A stretch of DNA of 6,208 bases from Gammaproteobacteria bacterium (GTDB lineage Bacteria > Pseudomonadota > Gammaproteobacteria > Xanthomonadales > Xanthomonadaceae), in assembly GCA_012510865.1 (NCBI GenBank), contig JAAZHF010000156.1, positions 1 through 6,208 of the forward strand, written 5' to 3'. A program made the position numbers and the translations under genes. Shown one piece after another: positions 1 to 6,208 of the stretch. Under the pieces are notes generated by a model. It searched no databases. It saw only the letters and a program-made list of their open reading frames with translations, and had not been told where the DNA came from. The stretch's first letter is position 1. Each line of letters opens with the position of its first letter.

Positions 1-547
1 CGCGGAACGGGCCGCCGGACGCGGGCAGCACCAGGCGGCGGACATCGCTGCAGTCGCCGCCGGGCGGCAGGCACTGGAAGATGGCGTTGTGCTCGCTGTC
101 GATCGGGATGACCCGCGCCCCGTGGTCGCGCGCGGCCGCCATCACCAGTTCGCCGGCCAGCACCAGCGACTCCTTGTTGGCCAGGAGCAGCTGCTTGCCC
201 GCGCGCGCGGCGGCCAGGGTCGAATCCAGCCCGGCCGCGCCGACGATGGCGGCGACGACGGCCTCGCTGCCGTCGTCGCCCGCCAGCGCGGCGCTCGCTG
301 CGCTCCCGGCGTGCGCGCGCGTGTGCAGCCCCGCCGCCTCCAGGCCGTCGCGAAGCGCGGGCCACGCGGCTTCGTCGGCGATGGCGGCGTCGTCGGGACG
401 ATGGATCCGGCAGGCCTCGAGCAGGGCCTCGACGTTGCTCCCCGCGGCAAGCACCGACGCCCGCAGGCGATCGGGATGGCGCGCGATGACATCGAGGGCG
501 GACGTGCCGATCGAGCCCGTCGCGCCGAGGACGGCGACGCGGCGCAT
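1..547 (-). CDS. dxr: 1-deoxy-D-xylulose 5-phosphate reductoisomerase, N-terminal part (runs off the left edge)
   Basis: Dxr (IspC) converts 1-deoxy-D-xylulose 5-phosphate to 2-C-methyl-D-erythritol 4-phosphate with NADPH and a divalent metal. It is the committed step of the cytoplasmic MEP isoprenoid pathway. The frame is open from the ATG at 547 to the window edge, giving 182 of about 400 expected residues. The N-terminal Rossmann motif GATGSIG is at residues 8-14, ANKESL lies around K125, and the metal-binding DSEHNA has D150 and E152, the same numbering as E. coli Dxr. The visible part ends in the substrate-loop motif ASGGPFR (176-182). The cdsA stop lies 17 bp upstream. The ribosome site is weak (TGGG about 7 bases before the ATG), which suggests translational coupling to cdsA. 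An in-frame TGA of the cdsA frame overlaps this ATG as TGATG. The C-terminal part is outside the window, so intactness cannot be judged. Confidence 0.97.
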   Translation of the reverse strand, partial: MRRVAVLGATGSIGTSALDVIARHPDRLRASVLAAGSNVEALLEACRIHRPDDAAIADEAAWPALRDGLEAAGLHTRAHAGSAASAALAGDDGSEAVVAAIVGAAGLDSTLAAARAGKQLLLANKESLVLAGELVMAAARDHGARVIPIDSEHNAIFQCLPPGGDCSDVRRLVLPASGGPFR

Positions 548-564
548 CAGAAGCCCAGCCAGAT

Positions 565-1371
565 CTAGCCCAGGGCGAACACGGGCAGGGCGGCGAGCTG
601 GCTGTCGATGCGGTCCATGATGCCGCCGTGGCCAGGGATCAGGTTGCCCGAATCCTTGGCGCCGACGTGCCGCTTCAGCAGGCTTTCCAGGAGGTCGCCG
701 ACGACCGAGAACAGCACGGTTAGCAGCGCGACCAGGGCCACCAGGGGCAGGGCCGCGACGCCGGCGCCGATGAGCCAGGCGCCCAGCGTGGCCACCAGCA
801 CGCCGGCGACGACGCCGCCAAGAAGGCCCTCGAGGGTCTTGTTGGGGCTGATCCGCGGCGCGAGCTTGCGCTTGCCGAACCTGCGGCCGGCGAAGTAGGC
901 GCCGGTGTCCGTGGCCCAGACCGTCATCAGCACCAGCAGCAGCCAGGCGGGGCCGTCGTTGTGCAGCAGCCCCGGGGCGCACCAGGCCGGGACCACGGCG
1001 AGGGTGGCCGCGGCCAGCTTGAACACCCGTGCGTGGGTGTCGTGGTCGGACGCGAAGTCGAAGTGGACCAGCCACAGCATGGCCAGCAGCCACCAGAGCA
1101 CGCCGAGCACCACCGCAAGCTTGAACAGCACCAGGGTGGCCGCGGTTCCGCCGGTGCCCCACACCAGCGCCACCATCAGCAACAGGTTGAGCACCAGCAG
1201 CGCGCCCCGGGCCAGCGAGTCGTCGACCTCGGCCAGCGCGAACCACTCCCACAGCGCGGCGAGGAAGACGATGGCCGCCAGCAGCAGCATCCACGGGGTG
1301 GGAAGCAGCAGCACGGCGGCGATGGCCACCGGGGCCATGGCAAGGGCGGCAAGGACGCGGATGCGGGTCAT
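565..1371 (-). CDS. cdsA: Phosphatidate cytidylyltransferase (CDP-diacylglycerol synthase)
   Basis: CdsA is an inner-membrane enzyme that makes CDP-diacylglycerol from phosphatidate and CTP, the branch point for all bacterial phospholipids. The 268-residue product has many hydrophobic membrane segments. It has the conserved block [16 protein letters not shown] (about 152-167) followed by SPNKTLEG. The family signature runs from S230 to D256: SLLKR, then K239-D240, HGG at 248-250 and DRID at 253-256. The ATG overlaps the uppS stop as ATGA, so the two are probably translationally coupled. The stop is TAG at 565-567. Directly after it the same frame reads ATC TGG CTG GGC TTC TGA (IWLGF-stop), and that TGA overlaps the dxr ATG. 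The hydrophobic continuation resembles the end of the last membrane segment, so the protein may have been shortened by about six residues through an amber mutation. All catalytic motifs are present, so I expect it to be functional. Confidence 0.97.
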   Translation of the reverse strand: MTRIRVLAALAMAPVAIAAVLLLPTPWMLLLAAIVFLAALWEWFALAEVDDSLARGALLVLNLLLMVALVWGTGGTAATLVLFKLAVVLGVLWWLLAMLWLVHFDFASDHDTHARVFKLAAATLAVVPAWCAPGLLHNDGPAWLLLVLMTVWATDTGAYFAGRRFGKRKLAPRISPNKTLEGLLGGVVAGVLVATLGAWLIGAGVAALPLVALVALLTVLFSVVGDLLESLLKRHVGAKDSGNLIPGHGGIMDRIDSQLAALPVFALG

Positions 1372-2132
1372 GGCGCCATGGTATCCGCCGTCGGGGTCGG
1401 GGCGACCTGGTCCCCGGTCAGGCCGAAGCGGCGCTGGCGCCCGGCGAAGTCGTCGAAGGCCTGCTGCAGGGTGGCCGCGTCGAGGTCCGGCCACAGCACC
1501 TCGGTGAACCACAGTTCGGTATAGGCCAGCTGCCACAGCAGGAAGTTGCTGACCCGGAGGTCGCCGCCGGTGCGGATGAACAGGTCCGGGGCCGGCAGGT
1601 CCGCGAGGGCGACCCGGCGCGCCATCGCCGCCTCGTCGATGGCCTCCGGCCGCAGCCGCCCCTCGGCGACCTCGACGGCCAGCGCCCGCGCGGCGGACGC
1701 GATGTCCTGGCGGCCGCCATAGCTGGCGGCGATCGCCAGCACCAACCGGCCGTTGCCCGCGGTCAGTGCCTCGGCGGCGCGCATGCGCGCGGTGATCGCG
1801 GGGTCGAAGCGGTCGCGGTCGCCGATGAAGCGGACCTGCACGCCGCGCCGGTGCAGTTCGCCGACCTCGCGGTCCAGGGCGTTGAGGAACAGCTTCATCA
1901 GCGCCCCGACCTCGTCGGCCGGGCGCCCCCAGTTCTCGCTGGAGAAAGCGAAGAGGGTCAACACCTGGACCCCGCGCTCGATGCAGAAGTCGATGCACAG
2001 GTTCACGGCACGCGCGCCGGCACGGTGGCCGATCGCGCGCGGGCGGCGGCGGCGCGCGGCCCAGCGCCCGTTGCCGTCCATGATGACGGCGACGTGGCGG
2101 GGGACGCCGGAGGTGGCGGAGGGGGCGCTCAT
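1368..2132 (-). CDS. uppS: (2Z,6E)-farnesyl diphosphate-dependent undecaprenyl diphosphate synthase
   Basis: UppS is a cytoplasmic cis-prenyltransferase. It adds eight isopentenyl units to farnesyl diphosphate to make the C55 lipid carrier used for peptidoglycan and O-antigen. The 254-residue length matches the family (253 in E. coli). [13 protein letters not shown] (13-25) holds the catalytic Asp at D19. GHRAG follows at 35-39, FAFSSENW at 61-68, YGGRQ near 138-142, and the diphosphate-binding [14 protein letters not shown] at 187-200. The ATG is 11 bp after the frr stop and has no clear Shine-Dalgarno sequence, so translation probably depends on ribosomes ending frr. The stop overlaps the cdsA start (ATGA). 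The last 15 or so residues, rich in P, T and A, fall after the conserved core. Family identity is clear from the motifs; UppS rather than a shorter-chain homologue is inferred from length and context. Confidence 0.97.
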   Translation of the reverse strand: MSAPSATSGVPRHVAVIMDGNGRWAARRRRPRAIGHRAGARAVNLCIDFCIERGVQVLTLFAFSSENWGRPADEVGALMKLFLNALDREVGELHRRGVQVRFIGDRDRFDPAITARMRAAEALTAGNGRLVLAIAASYGGRQDIASAARALAVEVAEGRLRPEAIDEAAMARRVALADLPAPDLFIRTGGDLRVSNFLLWQLAYTELWFTEVLWPDLDAATLQQAFDDFAGRQRRFGLTGDQVAPTPTADTMAP

Positions 2133-2143
2133 CGCGGGCGCCG

Positions 2144-2701
2144 TCAGACCGCCATCAGCTCCTGTTCCTTGGCCTTGACCACCTCGTCGACGTCCTTGAT
2201 GGCATCGTCGGTGATCTTCTGCACCTCGCCTTCGAAGCGGCGCTCGTCGTCCTCGCTGATCGCCTTTTCCTTCAGCAGGTCCTTGGCCTGCTGATTGGCG
2301 TCGCGGCGGATGTTGCGGATCGCGACCTTCGCGTTCTCGCCTTCCGCGTGCACGACCCTGGTCAGCTCGCGGCGGCGCTCCTCGGTGAGCGCGGGGAGGT
2401 TGATGCGGATCGTGGTGCCCGCCGTGTTCGGGGTCAGGCCCAGGTCGGAGGCCAGGATCGCCTTCTCGACCGCCGCCACCATGGGCTTCTCCCAGGGCGT
2501 GATGGTGAGCGTGCGCGCGTCGCTGACGGTCACCGAGGCCACCTGGGTGAGGGGCATGTCCGAGCCGTAGTAGTTCACCTTGAGGTGGTCGACCAGCGCG
2601 GTGGACGCGCGGCCGGTGCGGACCTTGGCGAGGTCGTGCCGCAGCGACTCCACGCTCTTGGCCATGCGCGACTGCGCGTCCTTCTTGATCTCGTTGAGCA
2701 T
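2144..2701 (-). CDS. frr: Ribosome recycling factor
   Basis: RRF works with EF-G to split the post-termination 70S ribosome so that its subunits can be reused. The 185-residue product has the full family length. RTGRAS (28-33) begins the hinge between the two halves of the helical domain. The small beta domain follows, then [12 protein letters not shown] (102-113), and IRNIRRDAN (128-136) carries the conserved arginines R132/R133 that contact rRNA. The start is ATG at 2701, preceded by AGGAG at 2716-2712 with a 10-base spacing. A perfect TATAAT (2737-2732) lies 30 bases upstream, so frr probably has its own promoter and need not depend on the CDF gene before it. In related genomes frr usually follows pyrH directly; here a transporter gene separates them. 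The stop is TGA at 2146-2144. Confidence 0.98.
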   Translation of the reverse strand: MLNEIKKDAQSRMAKSVESLRHDLAKVRTGRASTALVDHLKVNYYGSDMPLTQVASVTVSDARTLTITPWEKPMVAAVEKAILASDLGLTPNTAGTTIRINLPALTEERRRELTRVVHAEGENAKVAIRNIRRDANQQAKDLLKEKAISEDDERRFEGEVQKITDDAIKDVDEVVKAKEQELMAV

Positions 2702-2711
2702 CTGCTGCCGG

Positions 2712-2716
2712 CTCCT
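2712..2716 (-). promoter_or_regulatory. Ribosome binding site of frr
   Basis: On the minus strand AGGAG is followed by 10 bases and then the frr ATG at 2701. It is one of the clearer Shine-Dalgarno sequences in the window and fixes the frr start. Confidence 0.75.
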
Positions 2717-2731
2717 GTTCGCAATCGCGGG

Positions 2732-2737
2732 ATTATA
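2732..2737 (-). promoter_or_regulatory. frr: Probable sigma-70 -10 box for frr (TATAAT)
   Basis: A perfect TATAAT stands in the 68-bp gap between the CDF stop and the frr start, in an otherwise very GC-rich background. It would start transcription near 2725, giving a leader of about 25 bases that still contains the AGGAG site. No good -35 hexamer is found at 16-18 bases; the best is GCGTCA at 17 bases. This is therefore a -10 call, and the -35 contact may be weak or activator-assisted. Confidence 0.5.
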
Positions 2738-2769
2738 GGCGAACCCGGCGGGCGTGACGCGGCCGTCGG

Positions 2770-3693
2770 CTAGCCGTGGGCCGGTCCGGGGCAGGCGCCG
2801 TCGCCGCTCTCGAGCTGCAGGGTGGCGTGGTTGATGCCGAACCGGGCCTTCAGGGCCTCGGCCGCGTCGCGGATGAAGGCGTCCCCGTCGTCGCGCCGCG
2901 GCCGCACGACGTGCGCCGTCATCGCCACGCCGCCGCCGCCCAGCGACCAGATGTGCAGGTGGTGCACCGACGAGACCCCCGGCAGCCCGGCCATGAAGTC
3001 GCGTACGTCCGCGGCGTCGATCCCCGGCGGCACCGCGTCCATGGCGGCGTCGAAACTGTCGCGCAGGAGGCCGATTGCGCCGGCCGCGACCACCAGTCCG
3101 ACCAGGAGGGCGGTCGCCGGGTCCAGCCAGGCCCAGCCCCAGGCCAGCATGCCGGCGCCCGCGACCACCGTCGCCAGCGAGATGCCGGCGTCGGCCATGA
3201 GGTGCAGGAAGGCGCCGCGCCGGTTGAGGTCGTGCTCGTGGCCGCCGCGCACCATGAGCGCGGTGCCGAGGTTGACCGCGATGCCGATCGCCGCGACGAC
3301 GATGATGGTCATCCCCGGGAGCTCCGGCGGCTCCATCATCCGGCGCAGCGCCTCCCAGGCCAGGGCGCCGGACAGCCCCACCAGCAGCACCGCGTTCGCC
3401 AGCGGGGAGCGCAGGGTGGCGCGTCGCCAGCCGTAGGTGTGGCGGTCGGTGGCCGGCCACTGCGCCATCGCCGCGGCACCCCAGGCCAGCGCCAGCCCGA
3501 GCACGTCGCCCAGGTTGTGCAGGGCGTCGGACAGCAGGGCGAGCGAATTCACCAGGAAGCCGTAGGCCGCCTCGAGCACCGTATAGGCGAGGTTGACCAG
3601 GGTGATGACGGCGAAGGTCCGGGTGGCCGTGCCCGGGGGCGGACCGTGATGGTGGTGGCCGTGGTGGCCGTGGCCGGCGTGGGGATCGTGCAT
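2770..3693 (-). CDS. Cation diffusion facilitator (CDF) family transporter, probable Zn2+ efflux
   Basis: This is an inner-membrane antiporter that should export Zn2+ (perhaps also Cd2+ or Co2+) in exchange for protons. The 307-residue product starts with a His-rich tail of about 17 residues ([10 protein letters not shown]) that probably binds metal. Several hydrophobic membrane segments span about 25-215. The TM2 motif [14 protein letters not shown] carries H59 and D63, and TM5 LHLMADAG carries H164 and D168. Together these give the HD-HD site typical of zinc-type CDFs such as CzcD and ZitB. A short His loop, GGHEHD, lies at 150-155. The cytoplasmic domain has [13 protein letters not shown] (237-249), AMTAHVV and INHATLQLE (287-295). 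I chose ATG 3693, which has a weak CAGG site. An in-frame GTG at 3726 would add 11 residues but has no ribosome site. The gene interrupts the usual pyrH-frr adjacency. Substrate is inferred from motifs, and the exact subfamily name is uncertain. Confidence 0.93.
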   Translation of the reverse strand: MHDPHAGHGHHGHHHHGPPPGTATRTFAVITLVNLAYTVLEAAYGFLVNSLALLSDALHNLGDVLGLALAWGAAAMAQWPATDRHTYGWRRATLRSPLANAVLLVGLSGALAWEALRRMMEPPELPGMTIIVVAAIGIAVNLGTALMVRGGHEHDLNRRGAFLHLMADAGISLATVVAGAGMLAWGWAWLDPATALLVGLVVAAGAIGLLRDSFDAAMDAVPPGIDAADVRDFMAGLPGVSSVHHLHIWSLGGGGVAMTAHVVRPRRDDGDAFIRDAAEALKARFGINHATLQLESGDGACPGPAHG

Positions 3694-3704
3694 GCGCGGA
3701 GCCT

Positions 3705-3737
3705 GCCATGCAGGCGCCGCGGACACTATTGCATGGC
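3705..3737. repeat. Inverted repeat upstream of the CDF gene, candidate operator
   Basis: GCCATGCA at 3705-3712 is repeated exactly in inverted form as TGCATGGC at 3730-3737, with a 17-base spacer. The pair fills most of the 45-bp gap between the pyrH stop and the CDF ATG. A third TGCATG lies at 3689-3694, across the CDF start codon. The left arm also sits in a smaller hairpin, GCCTGC-CAT-GCAGGC, at 3701-3715. A dyad this close to a metal-efflux start could be a repressor or activator site, or an RNA hairpin that affects translation. No promoter hexamers are recognisable beside it, so the function is a guess. Confidence 0.35.
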
Positions 3738-3738
3738 G

Positions 3739-4461
3739 TCAGCCGCGCCCCTGCACCAGGGTGCCGATCGGCTCGCCCCTGAGGATCCGCAGCAGCTGGC
3801 CCGGCTGTTCCATGTCGAAGATGCGCAGCGGCAGGTCGCTGTCGCGAGCGAGCGCGAACGCCGCGGTGTCCATCACCTGCAGGTCGCGGCCCAGGACCTC
3901 GTCGTAGGTCAGGCGTTCGAAGCGGGTGGCGCCGGGGTTCTTCTTCGGATCGGAATCGTAGACGCCGTCCACCTTGGTCGCCTTCAGCAGCAGGTCGGCG
4001 CCGATCTCGATCGCGCGCAGCGCGGCGCCGGAGTCGGTGGTGAAGAAGGGGTTGCCGGTCCCCGCCGCGAAGATCGTGATCCGTCCCTTCTCGAGGTGCC
4101 GGATGGCGCGCCGGCGGATGTAGTCCTCGCACACGTCGTTGATCTTGATCGCGCTCATCACGCGGACCTTGGCGCCGAGCTTCTCCAGCGCATCCTGCAT
4201 CGCCAGCGCGTTGATGACGGTGGCCAGCATGCCCATCTGGTCGCCGGTGCCGCGGTCCATGCCGCCGGCCGCCAGCCCGGCGCCGCGGAAGATGTTGCCG
4301 CCGCCGTTCACCAGCGCGATCTCGGCCCCGGCCTGCTGCGCCTCGATGATCTCGGTCGCCAGGCGCTGGATCACCTTGGGATCGATGCCGTAGTCCTCGT
4401 CGCCCATGAGCGCCTCGCCGGAGAGTTTGAGCAGGATTCGGCGATAGGCGAGTTGCGACAT
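3739..4461 (-). CDS. pyrH: UMP kinase
   Basis: PyrH phosphorylates UMP to UDP with ATP in pyrimidine nucleotide synthesis. Bacterial enzymes of this amino-acid-kinase fold are hexamers, usually activated by GTP and inhibited by UTP. The 240-residue product has normal length. The phosphate-binding motif KLSGEAL is at 12-18, GGGNIFRG at 53-60, GDQMGM at 73-78 and [16 protein letters not shown] at 135-150. [10 protein letters not shown] at 173-182 is the ATP-side loop. The ATG at 4461 has GGAG at 4473-4470 with an 8-base spacing. Upstream lie a terminator-like hairpin and a TAGAAT box, so pyrH may be transcribed separately from rpsB-tsf. The first 91 bases overlap the open tsf frame in another reading frame. 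The pyrH frame is itself open far upstream into tsf, but that extension shows no family homology and is not used. Confidence 0.98.
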   Translation of the reverse strand: MSQLAYRRILLKLSGEALMGDEDYGIDPKVIQRLATEIIEAQQAGAEIALVNGGGNIFRGAGLAAGGMDRGTGDQMGMLATVINALAMQDALEKLGAKVRVMSAIKINDVCEDYIRRRAIRHLEKGRITIFAAGTGNPFFTTDSGAALRAIEIGADLLLKATKVDGVYDSDPKKNPGATRFERLTYDEVLGRDLQVMDTAAFALARDSDLPLRIFDMEQPGQLLRILRGEPIGTLVQGRG

Positions 4462-5501
4462 GCGGGAAGCTCCAGTGGACAGCGCGGGAATTCTAGCGGA
4501 AATGCGAAGGGCCGCGGATTCCGCCGCGGCCCTCCGGGGGAACGGTGCGCGGGGTCGCCTCCGTCCGCGCCGGCCCCCGCGCGTCGCGGCAGGGGCGGGG
4601 CGGGCGGCGGCGTTCGCCGCGCGCCTTCCGGGCAGGCCAGGCCGGCCTGCTTCATCACTTCGGCGGCGTAGTCTTCCACCACCTTTTCGATGCCCTCGCC
4701 GACGGCAAGGCGCTCGAAGCGCACGACCTCGGCCCCGGCGGCCTTGAGCGCCTGCTCGACCGTCTGGTTGGTGTCGAGCACGTAGGGCTGGCCGTAGAGC
4801 GTCACCTCGTTGACGATCTTGGCGATCTTGCCGCCGATGATCTTCTCCAGGATCTCGGCCGGCTTGGCGCGGTCCTTGTCGCTCATCTTCGCCAGCTCGA
4901 TCTCCTTCTCCTTGGCGACGAAGTCGGCCGGGACGTCGCTGGCCTTGTTGTACGGCGGGTTCATCGCCGCGACGTGCATCGCCAGCCCGCGGGCCAGCTC
5001 GGCGTCGCCGCCCTTGCGCTCGACCCGCCCGCCGATGCGGCCGCCGTGCACGTAGCCGGCCACGGTGTCGTCGCTCTGGATCGAGACCATGCGGCGGACC
5101 TGGACGTTCTCGCCGACCTTGGCGATCAGCGCCGCGCGGGCCTCTTCGACGGTCTGCCCGTCGAGCGTGGCGGCCTTGAGGGCCTCGACGCCGTCGACGC
5201 CGACCGCGGCCTTCGCCACGGCCTCGCAGAAGGCCACGAAGTTCTCGTCCTTGGCGACGAAGTCGGTCTCGGAGTTGACTTCGACGATGGCGGCGCGGTT
5301 GCCGTCCTGCGCGAGGGCGACGCGGCCCTCGGCGGCGACGCGGCCGGCCTTCTTGTCGGCCTTGGCCAGGCCCGACTTGCGCAGCGCCTCGGCGGCGGCG
5401 TCGATGTTGCCGCCGGCCTCGGTGAGGGCCTTCTTGCATTCCATCATGCCGGCGCCGGTGCGCTCGCGCAGTTCCTTGACCATGGAAGCGGTGATTTCCA
5501 T
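4371..5501 (-). CDS. tsf: Elongation factor Ts, with an 87-codon open extension at the C-terminus
   Basis: EF-Ts is the guanine nucleotide exchange factor that reloads EF-Tu with GTP. The start is ATG 5501, with AGAGGT five bases upstream. Residues 1-50 are the UBA-like N-terminal domain ([16 protein letters not shown]). The EF-Tu contact motif [10 protein letters not shown] begins at T79, with D80 and F81 as in E. coli. MHVAAMNP (175-182) and [10 protein letters not shown] (233-242) mark the later core and dimerisation parts. The conserved protein ends with EVMKQAGLA at residue 289 (base 4635), close to the family's usual 285-295 residues. The next codon is TGC (4634-4632), one base from TGA, and no in-frame stop follows until 4371. 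The predicted total is 376 residues. The tail is rich in Pro, Arg, Gly and Ala, crosses the terminator-like hairpin and overlaps pyrH by 91 bases. It looks like translated spacer. It may reflect a lost stop codon, a sequencing error, or a real lineage feature. Confidence 0.95.
   Translation of the reverse strand: MEITASMVKELRERTGAGMMECKKALTEAGGNIDAAAEALRKSGLAKADKKAGRVAAEGRVALAQDGNRAAIVEVNSETDFVAKDENFVAFCEAVAKAAVGVDGVEALKAATLDGQTVEEARAALIAKVGENVQVRRMVSIQSDDTVAGYVHGGRIGGRVERKGGDAELARGLAMHVAAMNPPYNKASDVPADFVAKEKEIELAKMSDKDRAKPAEILEKIIGGKIAKIVNEVTLYGQPYVLDTNQTVEQALKAAGAEVVRFERLAVGEGIEKVVEDYAAEVMKQAGLACPEGARRTPPPAPPLPRRAGAGADGGDPAHRSPGGPRRNPRPFAFPLEFPRCPLELPACRNSPIAESCSNSPARRSWATRTTASIPR
4470..4473 (-). 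promoter_or_regulatory. Ribosome binding site of pyrH
   Basis: GGAG on the minus strand lies 8 bases before the pyrH ATG at 4461. It supports this start over the longer open frame that extends upstream. Confidence 0.7.
4490..4495 (-). promoter_or_regulatory. pyrH: Possible -10 box for pyrH (TAGAAT)
   Basis: TAGAAT matches the sigma-70 -10 consensus at five of six positions. It lies 28 bases before the pyrH ATG and just after the hairpin at 4508-4533. No convincing -35 hexamer is visible at 16-18 bases, because that stretch falls inside the hairpin arm. An alternative is that pyrH depends on read-through from tsf. Confidence 0.35.
4508..4533 (-). terminator. Terminator-like hairpin between the tsf core and pyrH
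   Basis: A 10-bp perfect GC-rich stem (arms 4508-4517 and 4524-4533) closes a 6-base loop. On the minus strand it is followed by TTCGCATTT, a broken T-rich stretch. This looks like an intrinsic terminator or attenuator that lowers transcription after rpsB-tsf. The T-tract is imperfect, so termination is probably partial. As sequenced, the open tsf frame would be translated straight through it. Confidence 0.65.
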
Positions 5502-5543
5502 TGCTACCTCTAGAAAAAGTGGGGGGTGCGGGTGGCCGGGGGC
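5502..5543 (-). promoter_or_regulatory. rpsB-tsf spacer: C-rich leader, T-run and tsf ribosome binding site
   Basis: The 42-bp spacer reads on the minus strand as a C-rich, G-poor stretch, then TTTTT (5518-5514), then the tsf Shine-Dalgarno AGAGGT (5511-5506) five bases before the ATG. I see no stem-loop before the T-run, so it is not a standard intrinsic terminator. C-rich unpaired RNA can be a Rho loading site, and partial termination between rpsB and tsf is known in other bacteria. Here that remains speculative. Confidence 0.4.
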
Positions 5544-6208
5544 TTACTCCGCGGCTTCGGCCTTGCCTTCGGCGGCGTCCGCGCCGGCCTCGCCCTCGGC
5601 GGCGGCCTCGGCCTTCTTGCGTGCCGGGGCACGGCGCGGCTTGTCGGTGGCGGCGGCCTCGACGAACTCCTCCTCGCGCACGGTCGCGGCGCTCGGCGCC
5701 GCGGCCTTGCCCTCGAGCACCGCGTCGGCCGCGGCGCGGGCATACAGCTGCACGGCGCGGATGGCGTCGTCGTTGCCGGGGATGGCGTAGTCGACCAGGC
5801 TCGGGTCGTAGTTGGTGTCGACCACCGCGATCACCGGGATGCCCAGCTTCCTGGCTTCCTTGACCGCGATGTCCTCGTGGCCGATGTCGATCACGAACAG
5901 GGCGTCGGGCAGGCGGTTCATCTCCTTGATGCCGCCCAGGGAGGCTTCGAGCTTCTCGCGCTCGCGGCGCAGGCCCAGGACCTCGTGCTTCACCAGCTTG
6001 TCGAAGCTGCCGTCGGTCTCGCCGGCTTCCAGCGTCTTCAGGCGCGAGACCGAGCCCTTCACGGTGCGGAAGTTGGTCAGCGTGCCGCCCAGCCAGCGCT
6101 GGGTCATGTACGGCATGCCGCAGCGCTCGGCCTCTTCCTTGATCGCCTCGCGCGCGCTGCGCTTGGTGCCGACGAAGAGGATCATGCCGCGCTTCTGGGC
6201 GATGCCCG
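5544..6208 (-). CDS. rpsB: 30S ribosomal protein S2, N-terminus cut by the right window edge
   Basis: S2 is a late-assembling protein of the small subunit and is needed for S1 binding. The frame is open at the right edge. Seven residues (GIAQKRG) precede the first in-window ATG at 6185, so that ATG is internal and the true start lies outside. By alignment from memory with E. coli S2, about 58 residues are missing. [53 protein letters not shown] and [11 protein letters not shown] are all classic S2 blocks. After the conserved core (about FVEAA) a tail of about 35 residues rich in Ala, Glu and Lys follows, including [15 protein letters not shown]. coli S2 lacks this tail; similar tails occur in other high-GC relatives. 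The stop is TAA at 5546-5544, and tsf starts 42 bp later. Confidence 0.97.
   Translation of the reverse strand, partial: GIAQKRGMILFVGTKRSAREAIKEEAERCGMPYMTQRWLGGTLTNFRTVKGSVSRLKTLEAGETDGSFDKLVKHEVLGLRREREKLEASLGGIKEMNRLPDALFVIDIGHEDIAVKEARKLGIPVIAVVDTNYDPSLVDYAIPGNDDAIRAVQLYARAAADAVLEGKAAAPSAATVREEEFVEAAATDKPRRAPARKKAEAAAEGEAGADAAEGKAEAAE

Noticed and set aside
2767..2776. Palindrome CGGCTAGCCG at the CDF stop, considered as a terminator
   Set aside because: It has no loop and no T-tract, and the arms do not extend. It is probably chance around the TAG stop.
2702..4132. Upstream extension of the frr frame through the CDF gene
   Set aside because: RRF starts at ATG 2701 with AGGAG and full family length. 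The upstream translation is an out-of-frame reading of pyrH and the CDF gene.
4638..4649. 12-base perfect palindrome CAGGCCGGCCTG at the end of the EF-Ts core
   Set aside because: It encodes the conserved QAGL residues, so codon use in GC-rich DNA explains it, and it has no loop for a stable hairpin.
2776..4671. Long plus-strand open frame of 631 codons opposite frr-side CDF, pyrH and the tsf end
   Set aside because: It lies antisense to two certain genes, its product is rich in Arg, Gly, His and Gln without a recognisable domain, and long antisense frames are expected at this GC content.
4462..5439. Upstream extension of the pyrH frame into tsf, which could be read as a 566-residue fusion
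   Set aside because: The pyrH ATG has a good ribosome site and the protein from there has the full family length. The upstream part is an out-of-frame reading of tsf made of Arg/Gly-rich sequence.
4545..5513. Plus-strand open frame of 322 codons opposite tsf
   Set aside because: It is the antisense shadow of a confidently identified gene, with Asp/Leu/Gly/Val repeats typical of reverse-read GC-rich codons.
565..5513. CTAG appears to occur only at gene boundaries (565-568, 2770-2773, 4493-4496, 5510-5513)
   Set aside because: CTAG is rare in many proteobacterial coding regions and TAG stops create it, so the pattern needs no special explanation. My count was by eye.
6183..6185. ATG at 6185 as the rpsB start
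   Set aside because: The frame is open to the edge and the preceding residues GIAQKRG match the S2 region just before ILFVGTKR, so this Met is internal.

Overview
The window is a GC-rich (roughly 70%) stretch of a gammaproteobacterial chromosome. It is most likely from the Xanthomonadaceae/Lysobacteraceae (a Lysobacter- or Luteimonas-like organism). The reasons are the codon bias, the EF-Ts C-terminal core ending in KQAGLA, and the gene order rpsB-tsf-pyrH-frr-uppS-cdsA-dxr. Genus-level placement is an inference from memory of these proteins, not a search result.

Every gene reads on the minus strand, so transcription runs from the high to the low coordinate. In that order: rpsB (N-terminus cut by the window edge), tsf, pyrH, a zinc-type cation diffusion facilitator (CDF) transporter, frr, uppS, cdsA, and the first 182 codons of dxr, which run off the left edge. 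Coding is nearly continuous. The only gaps with room for regulation are rpsB-tsf (42 bp), the stretch before pyrH (where the tsf frame stays open), pyrH-CDF (45 bp) and CDF-frr (68 bp). No gene-free stretch exceeds 300 bases. No tRNA, rRNA, CRISPR array, insertion sequence or phage gene was seen.

The genes fall into a translation block (ribosomal protein S2, EF-Ts, ribosome recycling factor), a nucleotide step (UMP kinase) and an envelope/isoprenoid block. In the last block, Dxr makes MEP-pathway precursors, UppS builds the C55 lipid carrier, and CdsA makes CDP-diacylglycerol for phospholipids. The downstream part is tightly packed: frr-uppS 11 bp, uppS-cdsA ATGA overlap, cdsA-dxr 17 bp.

This is a conserved housekeeping cluster, and I do not see a new defence or mobile system in it. 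Its unusual points are local. (1) tsf lacks a stop at the usual EF-Ts end and stays open for 87 more codons, through a terminator-like hairpin and into pyrH. (2) A metal-efflux gene sits between pyrH and frr, with an inverted repeat upstream and a consensus -10 box for frr behind it. (3) cdsA ends at an amber codon six codons before an in-frame TGA that would overlap the dxr start as TGATG.
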